Source: Solirubrobacterales bacterium
GTDB lineage: Bacteria; Actinomycetota; Thermoleophilia; Solirubrobacterales; Solirubrobacteraceae
Assembly (NCBI GenBank): GCA_026392385.1
Contig: JAPLCG010000066.1
Span: 1-34,285, forward strand
Length of the DNA stretch: 34,285 bases
Direction: 5' to 3'
The position numbers and the translations under genes are program-made. The notes below the pieces were generated by a model that searched no databases, had not been told where the DNA came from, and saw nothing but the letters and a program-made list of their open reading frames with translations. Position 1 is the first letter of the stretch, and the number at the start of each line of letters is the position of its first letter. Of this stretch, positions 8,079 to 15,425 are shown in pieces.

Positions 8079-9140
8079 TCACCCGGAAGCCACCCAACTG
8101 CCTCCAGGCATCCGCCGGGCGAGACCAAGAAGTTCGAGCTGAGCAAGGCGACTGTTGAACTCTGCTGCTTCCCCCCGACTAGCAGCGTCGGGCGGATTGA
8201 CAGGTCCAGCTTCAAGCCTTTGCATCAGCTCCCGTAGCTCATGCGGCACGATCTTCGACCTTGCCACTCTCTGCAGACCAAGTTGTTCGAGCAGCTGTTC
8301 CGGCGAGCAAATTACAAGCGCGCCATCTGCTAGCAGCCTGTTAGTGCCGTGACTAAGCGGATTACTGATCAAGCCGGGTATCGCTGCCACCGTGACGCTT
8401 CGCTCAAGCGCCGCTTCGGCGGTGTGGAGTGATCCGGAGCCGACCGCAGCCTGAACCACTGTCACAACCTTCGAAAGCGATGCGATTAGCCTGTTCCTCG
8501 CCGGAAACGACCATCTCCAAACTGCAGTGCCTGGCGGCATTTCCGAGACGACGCAACCTCGGTCAACTATCTCGCGGTAAATCGGCAGATGCTTCCTGGG
8601 GTAGCAGCGATCGGCACCACCACCGAGTACGGCAGTTGTCAGCCCACGCTCCACATCCAGAGCTCCACGGTGGGCAGCGCCATCAATACCCAGCGCCAAT
8701 CCGCTGACTACGCAGATTCCAGCCGCTGCCAGCTGCGACGCTAGCTGGCGGGCAACCTCGCGGCCATAGGCATCTGCGCGTCGAGCACCGACGACTGCGA
8801 CGCTTGGCCGGGCTAGCAACCCGGCATCACCGGCAACATGCAGGACGGCTGGTGGCTCCGGGTCAATCGCAAGCGCCTTCGGCCACTCAAATTGCCCCGA
8901 GTGACAGCAAGCTGCCTGTAAGCCTGATGCGTCAATCCGACCAATCGCCGCATTGGGATCGAACTGACTCAGCCGCTTGCGAAGGGATGCACTTCGCTTT
9001 CCACCAAGCAGATGAATCATTGCCTCAGGTTCGAGTGTTAGTAACCCGCGCGGCCTGCTGCGAGGTGGCATGGTTTCGATGTGACCACCGACCTCCCCCA
9101 ACAACCAGGCGATCGATAGGCAGTCAGTACAGGGATTCAC
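8079..9140 (-). CDS. dprA: DNA processing protein DprA/Smf
   Basis: DprA binds incoming single-stranded DNA and loads RecA during transformation. The Rossmann-like core is clear at about residues 110-300: [46 protein letters not shown] and [19 protein letters not shown] followed by [13 protein letters not shown]. The C-terminal ~60 residues form a short winged-helix-like DprA tail ([16 protein letters not shown]). The GTG start at 9140 overlaps the comM stop as GTGA, indicating translational coupling. N-terminal residues 1-100 are poorly conserved. No pilus or ComEC genes are in the window, so real competence is unproven. Confidence 0.92.
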   Translation of the reverse strand: MNPCTDCLSIAWLLGEVGGHIETMPPRSRPRGLLTLEPEAMIHLLGGKRSASLRKRLSQFDPNAAIGRIDASGLQAACCHSGQFEWPKALAIDPEPPAVLHVAGDAGLLARPSVAVVGARRADAYGREVARQLASQLAAAGICVVSGLALGIDGAAHRGALDVERGLTTAVLGGGADRCYPRKHLPIYREIVDRGCVVSEMPPGTAVWRWSFPARNRLIASLSKVVTVVQAAVGSGSLHTAEAALERSVTVAAIPGLISNPLSHGTNRLLADGALVICSPEQLLEQLGLQRVARSKIVPHELRELMQRLEAGPVNPPDAASRGEAAEFNSRLAQLELLGLARRMPGGSWVASG

Positions 9141-10651
9141 TGCGTACCCCCATCAACCCTCAGGCGCATTGACAGCGCCTCAAGCACATCCTCTACTCCA
9201 GTCAGGCCAGCTTCCCGCAAGTCGGCGATTGTGCGAGCCACGCGGAGAACGCGCACACGACCGCGCAGACCAACTAGTCCCCGCGCGTAGGCTGCGTCGA
9301 CGGCTTCGAGAGCCTCTTTGCTCAAACAGCGCTGATCAGTAAGCGATGCCTCTGGCGCTTCAGCGTTTGATCGGATCGTCGATTGAGGCCATCGAAGGTT
9401 GCGCTGTGCATGGGCGGCAACCACTCGCCCAGCAACCTCAGCGGTGGAAGCGGATGATGATGACCTCAGTTGATCACCGGTTGGATTGGCCAGCGCGACG
9501 AGCAGGTCAAGGCGGTCGACAAGCGGCCCGCTCAATCGGCGTTGGTGGCGGTCAATCGCCTGCTGGTCGCAGTGGCAACGACTGCCTTGTCCCGCATAGC
9601 CACACGGGCAGGGATTCGTGGCAGCGACAAGTGTGCAACGGGCGGGAAAGGTCGCTGCGCCTGAACGCCTCACTACGGTAACCGAGCCATCCTCTAATGG
9701 CTGCCGAAGAGCATCCAGCGAGTGTCGGGGAAACTCGGATAGTTCGTCGAGGAACAGAACTCCCCGGTGCGCGAGGGTCACCTCGCCAGGCATTGGAACG
9801 CTGCCACCACCGACTAGCCCTGCCGGCGAAACGGTGTGATGCGGGGCACGAAACGGCCGCTGACGCACGAGGCCTCCACCATCAAATAATCCGGCTACAG
9901 ACTGTATGCGGGTCACTTCCAACGCTTCATCGCCAGCGAGCGGCGGAATCAGCCCAGGCAGCCGCCGAGCCAGCATCGTCTTACCAACGCCGGGAGGCCC
10001 CTCCATCAGCAAATTGTGTGAACCTGCTGCCGCAATCTCGAGTGCTCGCGACGCATGGGGCTGACCTCTTACATCAGCCAGGTCAAGGCCACTGTCAACT
10101 GTGGCAGTCTCAATTGTGGGGCGGGCAAGTCTGACCTCAGCATTGCCGGAGAGCACCGCTGCAAGCTCCTGAAGGTCGCGGATTGCCCCAACCTTCAAGC
10201 CTGTGACCAAAGCAGCCTCTCCTGCTCGCTCCTCAGCAACGAGCAGCAGTTCGATACCCGATGCTCGGGCTCCTTCAGCTGCAGCCAGCGTGCCCCGACA
10301 ACCTCTCAGCTCACCACCCAATGAAAGCTCGGCAAAGACCGCTACGCCGTCGAGAGACCCGACTGGAACCTGTTCGCTGGCGGCCAGAAGCGCTGCTGCG
10401 AGCGCAGCGTCAAAGGCCGGACCGGCTTTCTTCAGGCTCGCTGGAGCCAAGTTGGCAACAATTCTTCGGAGCGGAAAATCAAAACCGCTGTTAAGCAGCG
10501 CGGAGCGAACGCGTTCCCTTGACTCCCTCACCGCAACATCACCAAGCCCAACGAGCGTAAACGCGGGTAGCCCTGGCCGTACATCAACCTCAGCTGTCAC
10601 CCGGACAGGGTCGAGGGCGGAAAGCGCAAATGTTGCGACTCGGGCGAGCAC
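9137..10651 (-). CDS. comM: ComM/YifB-family Mg-chelatase-like AAA+ ATPase
   Basis: This is a ring-forming helicase-like ATPase that promotes branch migration during integration of transforming DNA in Gram-negative models. The 504-aa product has the N-terminal ChlI-like/Lon-protease-fold domain (about 1-170). It is followed by the Mg_chelatase AAA+ core with Walker A GPPGVGKTML, Walker B GVLFLDELSEF and the Cys-rich NPCPCGYAGQGSRCHC segment inserted after sensor 1, then the C-terminal Mg_chelatase_C helices. The GTG start at 10651 gives the conserved opening MLARVATFALSALDP. It is the first gene of the comM-dprA-ilvD run and is divergent from yraN across a 152-bp AT-richer spacer. Confidence 0.93.
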   Translation of the reverse strand: MLARVATFALSALDPVRVTAEVDVRPGLPAFTLVGLGDVAVRESRERVRSALLNSGFDFPLRRIVANLAPASLKKAGPAFDAALAAALLAASEQVPVGSLDGVAVFAELSLGGELRGCRGTLAAAEGARASGIELLLVAEERAGEAALVTGLKVGAIRDLQELAAVLSGNAEVRLARPTIETATVDSGLDLADVRGQPHASRALEIAAAGSHNLLMEGPPGVGKTMLARRLPGLIPPLAGDEALEVTRIQSVAGLFDGGGLVRQRPFRAPHHTVSPAGLVGGGSVPMPGEVTLAHRGVLFLDELSEFPRHSLDALRQPLEDGSVTVVRRSGAATFPARCTLVAATNPCPCGYAGQGSRCHCDQQAIDRHQRRLSGPLVDRLDLLVALANPTGDQLRSSSSASTAEVAGRVVAAHAQRNLRWPQSTIRSNAEAPEASLTDQRCLSKEALEAVDAAYARGLVGLRGRVRVLRVARTIADLREAGLTGVEDVLEALSMRLRVDGGTQ

Positions 10652-10803
10652 GATCGAAACCTACGAATCATCAGCCGCAAAATGTCCTTGAATTCGTGCC
10701 AAACCAGACATGAATCTCGCGACAAATAATTCGCGTTCAATTCGAGCCACAAATAGAACAGGCAACGTGTGTTGCGTCGCAGATTTGGCCGTAACTTCGG
10801 CTA
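10652..10803. other. Divergent comM/yraN spacer with repeated AATTCG words
   Basis: This ~150-bp spacer is more A+T-rich than its neighbours and must hold the promoters of comM (minus) and yraN (plus). It contains three AATTCG words (10691-10696, 10728-10733, 10739-10744). It also has a 5-bp inverted repeat, CGCGA (10718-10722) and TCGCG (10731-10735), around an AT-rich loop. I cannot place a convincing -35/-10 pair. A short GTG-started frame beginning near 10769 ends in TAA at 10802-10804, overlapping the proposed yraN start by one base; I do not regard it as a proven gene. Confidence 0.35.
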
Positions 10804-11169
10804 ATCACCGATCAACGTCGAAACACCGGAGCCCGTGGCGAACTACTCGCGCTCGAACACTACGAGCGGCTCGGCTTCGTTCTGGTTGATCGGAATGTCC
10901 GAACCCGCTACGGCGAACTTGACCTAATCGTTTCGAATCACGAGCTACTAGTCATCTCTGAAGTGAAGACGAGGCTTGAGGGTCGCGGATCGCCGCTTGA
11001 ATCCTTTACTCCGAACAAAATTCGCCAAGTAAGACGTATGGCAGCTAACTGGCTTGCTTCTGCGCGACCAGGCCGAAATGCGCTTCGTCTGCGCCTTGAT
11101 GCAGTCGCCGTCGTTATCGATGCCGGCGGTGATCTAGTTTCGCTCGAATGCTTAGAGGGCGCCCTCTAG
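10804..11169 (+). CDS. yraN: YraN/UPF0102 endonuclease-like protein, apparent ATC start
   Basis: The 121-residue protein has the full UPF0102 pattern: RRNTGARGELLALEHYERLG, then VDRNVRTRYGELDLIV, ISEVKTR and a C-terminal RRMAANWLA helix. The GELD and EVK residues form a predicted RecB/HJR-like nuclease site. Upstream, the frame is closed by TAA at 10792. Between that stop and the conserved block there is no ATG, GTG or TTG. The first canonical start is a GTG at 10963, which would delete the GELD half of the site. ATC at 10804 would give M-T-D-Q-R-R-N-T-G, exactly where YraN proteins begin. It is isolated on plus and ends on the rnhB stop (CTAG). Alternatives are a one-base sequence error or an inactivated gene. 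Confidence 0.75.
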   Translation: MTDQRRNTGARGELLALEHYERLGFVLVDRNVRTRYGELDLIVSNHELLVISEVKTRLEGRGSPLESFTPNKIRQVRRMAANWLASARPGRNALRLRLDAVAVVIDAGGDLVSLECLEGAL

Positions 11170-11837
11170 CTGGTAGCGCCTTTGGCTGCCTTGTAGGCAT
11201 CCGAATTAAACGAAAGCCGATGCAGAGGAGTCGCCCCATAGGTTGCAATTGCGGCTCGATGGTCCGCGGTCGCATAGCCAACATGGCTCTCAAAGCCATA
11301 CTCAGGCCAGCTCTCTGCGGCTTTCAGCATGAACCTGTCACGAACGACCTTTGCAACTATTGAGGCCGCAGCAATCGCAGCGCTGCGACCATCGCCGCCG
11401 ATTAGCTTCTCAGCCTGGCCTACATCCAGCTGAACCGCGAACCCATCGCTAAGTGCGATGCCCTCTGGACGAGCTATCCGAGACAGTGCATCCGAGAGCG
11501 CAGCAAGATTCGTGACATGCAGCCCATCCCGATCAATTACAGCCGCCGGGCGGATCGCGACCGCAACCGCATCTGCTGCAGCAATCACCGCAGTAAAGAG
11601 CTTCTCGCGCGCTGCGCCCTTGCGCCGTTTTGAATCATCGAGATTTTCAAGGCTGCGGATCGAGCTAAGCGACATCTTCGAATAGTCGAACCCGACCGCT
11701 GCCGCGACAATCGGCCCGGCGAGGCAACCTCGGCCGGCCTCGTCAGCCCCAGCAACCCAGTCAAAGCCAAGCGATCGGTCAAAGGCGAACAGCCGCACGG
11801 AAGCCGGCGTGCGGTCTTTGGGCTTAGAAGATGCCAA
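11166..11837 (-). CDS. rnhB: Ribonuclease HII
   Basis: RNase HII removes ribonucleotides and RNA primers from DNA. The core shows GADEAGRGCLAGPIV (Asp-Glu of the metal site), LDDSKRRKG, LSDGFAVQLD and GDGRSAAIAAASIVAKVVRDR, as expected. The start is not certain. TTG at 11837, preceded by GGA, overlaps the end of lepB by 14 bases and gives 223 residues; GTG at 11798 would give 210 residues beginning MRLFAFDRSLG. Its stop shares CTAG with the opposing yraN. It is the last gene of the long ribD-to-rnhB minus-strand block, in the usual lepB-rnhB order. Confidence 0.93.
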   Translation of the reverse strand: MASSKPKDRTPASVRLFAFDRSLGFDWVAGADEAGRGCLAGPIVAAAVGFDYSKMSLSSIRSLENLDDSKRRKGAAREKLFTAVIAAADAVAVAIRPAAVIDRDGLHVTNLAALSDALSRIARPEGIALSDGFAVQLDVGQAEKLIGGDGRSAAIAAASIVAKVVRDRFMLKAAESWPEYGFESHVGYATADHRAAIATYGATPLHRLSFNSDAYKAAKGATS

Positions 11838-12453
11838 TCCGGTTCGGCGGCCAGTAAGTGGCAACAGCTGCGCCGATCAGCCAGTCCTTCGGAACCGGAC
11901 CCCAGAAGCGGCTGTCGTCCGACTCACCACGATTGTCACCCATCATGAAGTAGTGCCCTGCAGGAATCGTAATCGTGCCGAGGTTGCATTCGGGTTTATC
12001 GCCACATGGCCTTGTGTAGGCATCCGGGGCGACAACGCCGTTCACGACTGCGTGCCCATCGCGAACCGAAATCGTGTCACCCGGACCGGCGACGAGCCGT
12101 TTAATGAATGTCTGCTCCGACTGGTTTGGCGTCGGCTTGTTGCACGGCAGGCGGCTATGGGGCCCGTCGTAGTAGAAGGGACCTTGCCCAGGGGTGCCGC
12201 ACTCGCTTGTGTCGGCTCCGGTTGGCGGATGGAATACGACAATGTCGCCAACATCGGGAGCACTGAACCGCTCACCGAGCCGGTCAACGAGTACTCGCTG
12301 GCCAACCGTCAAAGTCGGGACCATTGACTCACTCGGGATCCGGTACGGCTTGATCAGGAACTGCTGCACAATCAGCGCGATACCGACCGCACCAGCTATG
12401 ACGAGGATCAGCTCAACAATCGAGCCAACCGTCGAGTCGCGACGGAGCTTCAC
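11824..12453 (-). CDS. lepB: Signal peptidase I
   Basis: This membrane-bound serine protease removes signal peptides from exported proteins. The 209-aa product has one N-terminal membrane segment ([20 protein letters not shown], about 12-31) with a basic cytoplasmic start. Box B has the nucleophile Ser in [10 protein letters not shown], box D the general base Lys in [11 protein letters not shown], and box E reads [14 protein letters not shown]. Two extra Cys-containing loops ([10 protein letters not shown] and [10 protein letters not shown]) could form disulfides outside the membrane. The GTG start overlaps the rplS stop (GTGA), so it is coupled to L19 translation. The rplS-lepB-rnhB order is conserved in many bacteria. 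Confidence 0.95.
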   Translation of the reverse strand: MKLRRDSTVGSIVELILVIAGAVGIALIVQQFLIKPYRIPSESMVPTLTVGQRVLVDRLGERFSAPDVGDIVVFHPPTGADTSECGTPGQGPFYYDGPHSRLPCNKPTPNQSEQTFIKRLVAGPGDTISVRDGHAVVNGVVAPDAYTRPCGDKPECNLGTITIPAGHYFMMGDNRGESDDSRFWGPVPKDWLIGAAVATYWPPNRIGIF

Positions 12454-13139
12454 GCCTCTTCGGCGGGAGATTCCTCGGCCGCTGCCGGTTCATCGGCGGG
12501 CGCCTCGTCAACCGGTTGATCGGCGGGCGCCTCAGCTACCGGTGTATCAGCAACCTCGTCATCGGCTGGAGCCTCAGCTGCCGGTTCTTCTGCGGGGGCA
12601 GCATCAACTACCTCCTCAACAACGGCAGCTTCAGTCTCGCTGCCAGTGACCGATTGATCGGCGGCAGGCGATTCAGCTTCAACCAGCTCCGCGCCGTCGG
12701 CTTCAACCTGATCAGTCACAACCTCTGGCTGTGTGAGGAGGTCCCGTCCGACTGCAACCTCAGGGCCGACATCGGTCCGCTCGCGAACCCTTGCCTTGCG
12801 GCCAATCCGATCGCGAAGGTAATAGAGCTTGGCGCGACGGACATCACCGCGAGCTACGACCTCAATCTTTTCAATCTTCGGAGAGTGAAGCGGGAATGTC
12901 CGCTCTACACCAACTCCGAAGGATTCCTTACGAACCGTTGCGGTCTCGCGCACACCATTGCCCTGACGGCCAATGACAACTCCCTCAAAGACCTGTGTAC
13001 GGCGGCGAGTTCCCTCGACAACCTGGACATGGAAGCGGACGCGGTCGCCGGGACCAAAGTCCGGGAGCCTGCGGAGCTGTTCGCGCTCAAGTTTTTCTGC
13101 GCTGCGGTGAAGTCCACCGGAGCTGCTGTGGCGATCCAT
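12450..13139 (-). CDS. rplS: Ribosomal protein L19 with long acidic C-terminal tail
   Basis: Residues ~14-120 are a normal L19 ([73 protein letters not shown]), which sits at the 30S/50S interface. The remaining ~109 residues (about 121-229) are low-complexity Glu/Asp/Ala/Pro/Val with repeated APAD and EAPAD units, doubling the usual ~115-aa size. The ATG at 13139 lies one base after the trmD stop; upstream starts would invade trmD. The tail is in frame through to the GTGA overlap with lepB, so it is not a read-through artefact. Its role is unknown. Confidence 0.93.
   Translation of the reverse strand: MDRHSSSGGLHRSAEKLEREQLRRLPDFGPGDRVRFHVQVVEGTRRRTQVFEGVVIGRQGNGVRETATVRKESFGVGVERTFPLHSPKIEKIEVVARGDVRRAKLYYLRDRIGRKARVRERTDVGPEVAVGRDLLTQPEVVTDQVEADGAELVEAESPAADQSVTGSETEAAVVEEVVDAAPAEEPAAEAPADDEVADTPVAEAPADQPVDEAPADEPAAAEESPAEEA
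12492..12575. repeat. Degenerate DNA repeats encoding the L19 EAPAD tail
   Basis: The word ATCGGCGGGCGCCTC occurs at 12492-12506 and 12519-12533 (period 27 bp, nine codons). A diverged third copy, ATCGGCTGGAGCCTC, lies at 12561-12575. On minus these encode Glu-Ala-Pro-Ala-Asp units. The repeats suggest slippage-driven growth of the tail and could vary in length between strains or be mis-assembled. Confidence 0.6.
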
Positions 13140-13140
13140 C

Positions 13141-13851
13141 CTAACCGGTGAAGCCGCCTTCGCGCCTAGTCGCATCTTCTTCTGCCGCTCGCGATCTGCT
13201 CTGATCGCGTCGCCACTGCTCAATAAGTGCATGGTTACCGGAGAGCAGAACATCGGGTACAGGCCAGTCGCGGAACTCTGCAGGCCGCGTGTAATGCGGG
13301 TACTCGGGCGCCCCATCTAGCGCCTCGGAGTAACTCTCCTCTACCGCCGAATGTTGATCGCCGAGAGCACCAGGCAAGCGCCTTATGACGGCTTCACAAA
13401 GAACCATTGCCGGAATCTCACCACCGGCAACCACGTATCGCCCAATTGAGATTCGATCACTGCACATGTGATCAAGAATCCGCTCGTCAAACCCTTCGTA
13501 GCGTCCACAAAGCACAGTCAGTTGTGGAACCGCTGCCAACTCTGAGACAAGCTGATCATCCAACAGGCGACCATTTGGGACCATCGCTACAACGCGGCGA
13601 TCGGAGCTCAGTTGGCTCGGGTCACTGCCATATCGATCGCGGAGTGCCGCCTCAACAACGTCGACGCGCAGAACCATTCCCGCTCCGCCGCCAAATGGAG
13701 TGTCGTCAACTTGGCGCCCACTCAGTTGCGAGCTTTCCCGATAGTCAACGCAATCAAACCTGCTGTCCGAATCGGCCACATTGCGGACGTGGCGCTGCGC
13801 CCTAAACCAATCAAATGCCTCTGGAAACAGCGTAAAAACATCAATCTTCAC
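13141..13851 (-). CDS. trmD: tRNA (guanine-N1-)-methyltransferase TrmD
   Basis: TrmD makes m1G37 in tRNAs next to the anticodon using SAM, preventing +1 frameshifts. The 236-aa product has the SPOUT trefoil-knot region ([29 protein letters not shown]), [13 protein letters not shown] and the C-terminal [26 protein letters not shown]. In the segment [11 protein letters not shown] the position that aligns with the E. coli general base Asp169 appears to be Glu172, and the loop before PHYTRP is about three residues longer than in E. coli and B. subtilis. The GTG start overlaps the rimM stop by one base (TAGTG). rplS follows immediately. Confidence 0.95.
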   Translation of the reverse strand: MKIDVFTLFPEAFDWFRAQRHVRNVADSDSRFDCVDYRESSQLSGRQVDDTPFGGGAGMVLRVDVVEAALRDRYGSDPSQLSSDRRVVAMVPNGRLLDDQLVSELAAVPQLTVLCGRYEGFDERILDHMCSDRISIGRYVVAGGEIPAMVLCEAVIRRLPGALGDQHSAVEESYSEALDGAPEYPHYTRPAEFRDWPVPDVLLSGNHALIEQWRRDQSRSRAAEEDATRREGGFTG

Positions 13852-14354
13852 TAGCTTCGCTCCTCGCCAAGGAACTCCAAGTCAACCTCGATCAGCGCCT
13901 GCTCAAGGTTGACTGAGCGAATAGCGTCGGAGACGATCGGCACAAGCAGCTCAGGAAGCGGGTCCCGAGCTACCTGAAGAACCTCGCAGGATGGCAATCC
14001 AACTACTCCGGTGACCTGACCAACGATCTGATCACCATCACAAACTTGGCAGCCAACGAGGTCCTCAACCCACCACTCCTGGTCACCGAGCGGTGGCAGT
14101 TCCTCCCGATTGACACTTAGTGTCGCGCCGCGGATCGCTTCAGCATCTTCACGACTGCTGCAGCCTTCAAACCGGAGAATTGGATGAGCGTCGGTACCTG
14201 CACGACGAACGATCTTGCGAGCAGTTGAATTGACCGTTACGACTCGCCCCTGTAGCAGCAGATTTGACATTGGCTCACGAACATGAACCGAGCCATCCAG
14301 CCCATGGGGTTTACCGACGGTGCCTACAAGGACGCTTCGCTCCGGTTGGGACAA
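13851..14354 (-). CDS. rimM: Ribosome maturation factor RimM
   Basis: RimM binds S19 and helps mature the 30S head. The 167-aa protein has the N-terminal beta-barrel (VLVGTVGKPHGLDGSVHVR, GCSSREDAEAIRGATL) and the PRC-barrel C-terminus (WWVEDLVGCQVCDGDQIVGQVTGV, ELLVPIVSDAIRSVNLEQALIEVDL). The TTG start at 14354 has GAGGG about ten bases upstream, inside the end of the KH gene; this supports TTG over any later start. It sits 11 bp after the KH-domain gene and overlaps trmD by one base. Confidence 0.94.
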   Translation of the reverse strand: MSQPERSVLVGTVGKPHGLDGSVHVREPMSNLLLQGRVVTVNSTARKIVRRAGTDAHPILRFEGCSSREDAEAIRGATLSVNREELPPLGDQEWWVEDLVGCQVCDGDQIVGQVTGVVGLPSCEVLQVARDPLPELLVPIVSDAIRSVNLEQALIEVDLEFLGEERS

Positions 14355-14365
14355 CTGCGCGGCCC

Positions 14366-14602
14366 TCAGTCGACGATGTCGATGAAGACGCGCCGATCGC
14401 CATGCGCCGCGGCCTTAACGACCGTCCTCAGCGCGTGTGCCGTGCGTCCCTCACGTCCGATTACGCGCCCGTAATCTTCATCGTGAACGCTTAATTCCAA
14501 CAGCAGAGTGCCGTTATCATCAGATTCACGGACACTGACCGAGTCGGGATGTTCAACTACGGAACGAACGAGTTGCTCAAGCATCTCACCCGAGGTTGCC
14601 AT
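14366..14602 (-). CDS. khpA: KH-domain RNA-binding protein (KhpA/YlqC family)
   Basis: This small (78-aa) RNA-binding protein has a single type II KH fold. The signature GxxG loop is in YGRVIGREGRTAHALRTVVKA at about residues 46-66, preceded by the helix MLEQLVRSVVEHPDSVSV. KhpA partners KhpB/Jag in Gram-positives and affects cell division and growth; here only the family and its universal rpsP-khpA-rimM order are evident. I chose the ATG at 14602, eight bases after the rpsP stop; the longer frame from 14692 is just rpsP out of frame. Confidence 0.93.
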   Translation of the reverse strand: MATSGEMLEQLVRSVVEHPDSVSVRESDDNGTLLLELSVHDEDYGRVIGREGRTAHALRTVVKAAAHGDRRVFIDIVD

Positions 14603-14610
14603 GCAAACCC

Positions 14611-14865
14611 TTAACGCGCGTTTGGATCGATGCCCTGAGTGCGCATCAGTCGCCGAACCGTGGCCGTTGGCTGTGCGCCTTTGGCCATCCATTCGCGGAT
14701 GCGATCCTCATCAAGCGAGATCGTTGACGGCTCTGTCTGGGCGTTATAGCGCCCGACGGTCTCAATAATCCGTCCGTCACGAGGTGAACGTTGGTCAGCA
14801 ACGACAACCCTCCATACAGGGTTCTTGTGGCTTCCCACGCGGGTGAGTCGGAGTCTTACGGACAT
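14611..14865 (-). CDS. rpsP: 30S ribosomal protein S16
   Basis: The 84-aa S16 is recognisable from VRLRLTRVGSHKNPVWRVVVADQ, SPRDGRIIETVGRYN and the RIREWMAKGAQPTATVRRLM helix. It is an early 30S assembly protein. It leads the rpsP-khpA-rimM-trmD-rplS-lepB-rnhB set. The 71-bp gap upstream (14866-14936) is one of the larger ones in the block and may hold an internal promoter, though I see no strong hexamers and no clear Shine-Dalgarno sequence before the ATG. Confidence 0.97.
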   Translation of the reverse strand: MSVRLRLTRVGSHKNPVWRVVVADQRSPRDGRIIETVGRYNAQTEPSTISLDEDRIREWMAKGAQPTATVRRLMRTQGIDPNAR

Positions 14866-14936
14866 GATTTAGATGCGGCCGAGAAACGACCGTCCCGACA
14901 GGTTAGCGGTACTGGGCCAGACGCGCGGATTGGGGC

Positions 14937-15368
14937 TCAGGCGCTCACCACTGCAGTGGCTCCGCGAATCTCAACAATATGGACGCGTTGTCCTGGTTCA
15001 ATGTCCTGCTCATCCCAGCTTCGCGCCGTCCAGATCTCCTCGTCGATCCTCACGCAACCAACGGCCTCGGAATTCGCGATCCGCTCGACTACAAGGGCGG
15101 GACGACCAACCAAGGTGCCGCTACCGGGCTTAGCTCTTGTTTCAGCAAGTTGAGCTGAGCGCAATGCCGGTCTGATCACCCATCTACCTATGAGACTGAA
15201 AACAACAAATACGAATAGCGATACGACTAGGTCATCAATCAGGATCGCGCTGACACAAGCTAGTAGCGCTGCTGCGGCAAACGGCAGAATCACGACGGAA
15301 CGCCGCAACACCCCTGCGAGTGCGAGCGCCACAGAAACCAGAAGCCATACAACTGACAAAAGAACCAT
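14937..15368 (-). CDS. NfeD-like membrane protein
   Basis: The 143-aa product has two or three N-terminal membrane segments (about residues 3-19, 26-46 and 47-63). A soluble OB-fold-like C-terminus follows (about 83-143), with GTLVGRPALVVERI, GCVRIDEEIWTARSWDE and IEPGQRVHIVEIRGATAVV. This matches the NfeD family, short type, which usually works beside SPFH/flotillin-type membrane scaffolds; none is in the window. It lies between smc and rpsP, where many actinobacteria carry ftsY and ffh. Its exact role is unknown. Confidence 0.8.
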   Translation of the reverse strand: MVLLSVVWLLVSVALALAGVLRRSVVILPFAAAALLACVSAILIDDLVVSLFVFVVFSLIGRWVIRPALRSAQLAETRAKPGSGTLVGRPALVVERIANSEAVGCVRIDEEIWTARSWDEQDIEPGQRVHIVEIRGATAVVSA

Positions 15369-15425
15369 CTGGTCCGACAGCGTAGCGATGCGCTACCTGA
15401 AAGCAGCCTGCGGGCGGTGCGTTAG

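Noticed and set aside
9697-10134. 145-codon plus-strand ORF opposite comM
   Set aside because: Antisense shadow of the ComM AAA+ core, with no independent features.
10769-10804. Leader peptide before yraN (GTG-TTG-CGT... to TAA)
   Set aside because: Only 11 codons with no SD; overlap of its stop with the proposed ATC start may be coincidence.
12516-13151. 211-codon plus-strand ORF opposite rplS
   Set aside because: It exists because the low-complexity, G+C-rich rplS strand lacks stops on its complement. It has no recognisable domain, and rplS on minus is certain.
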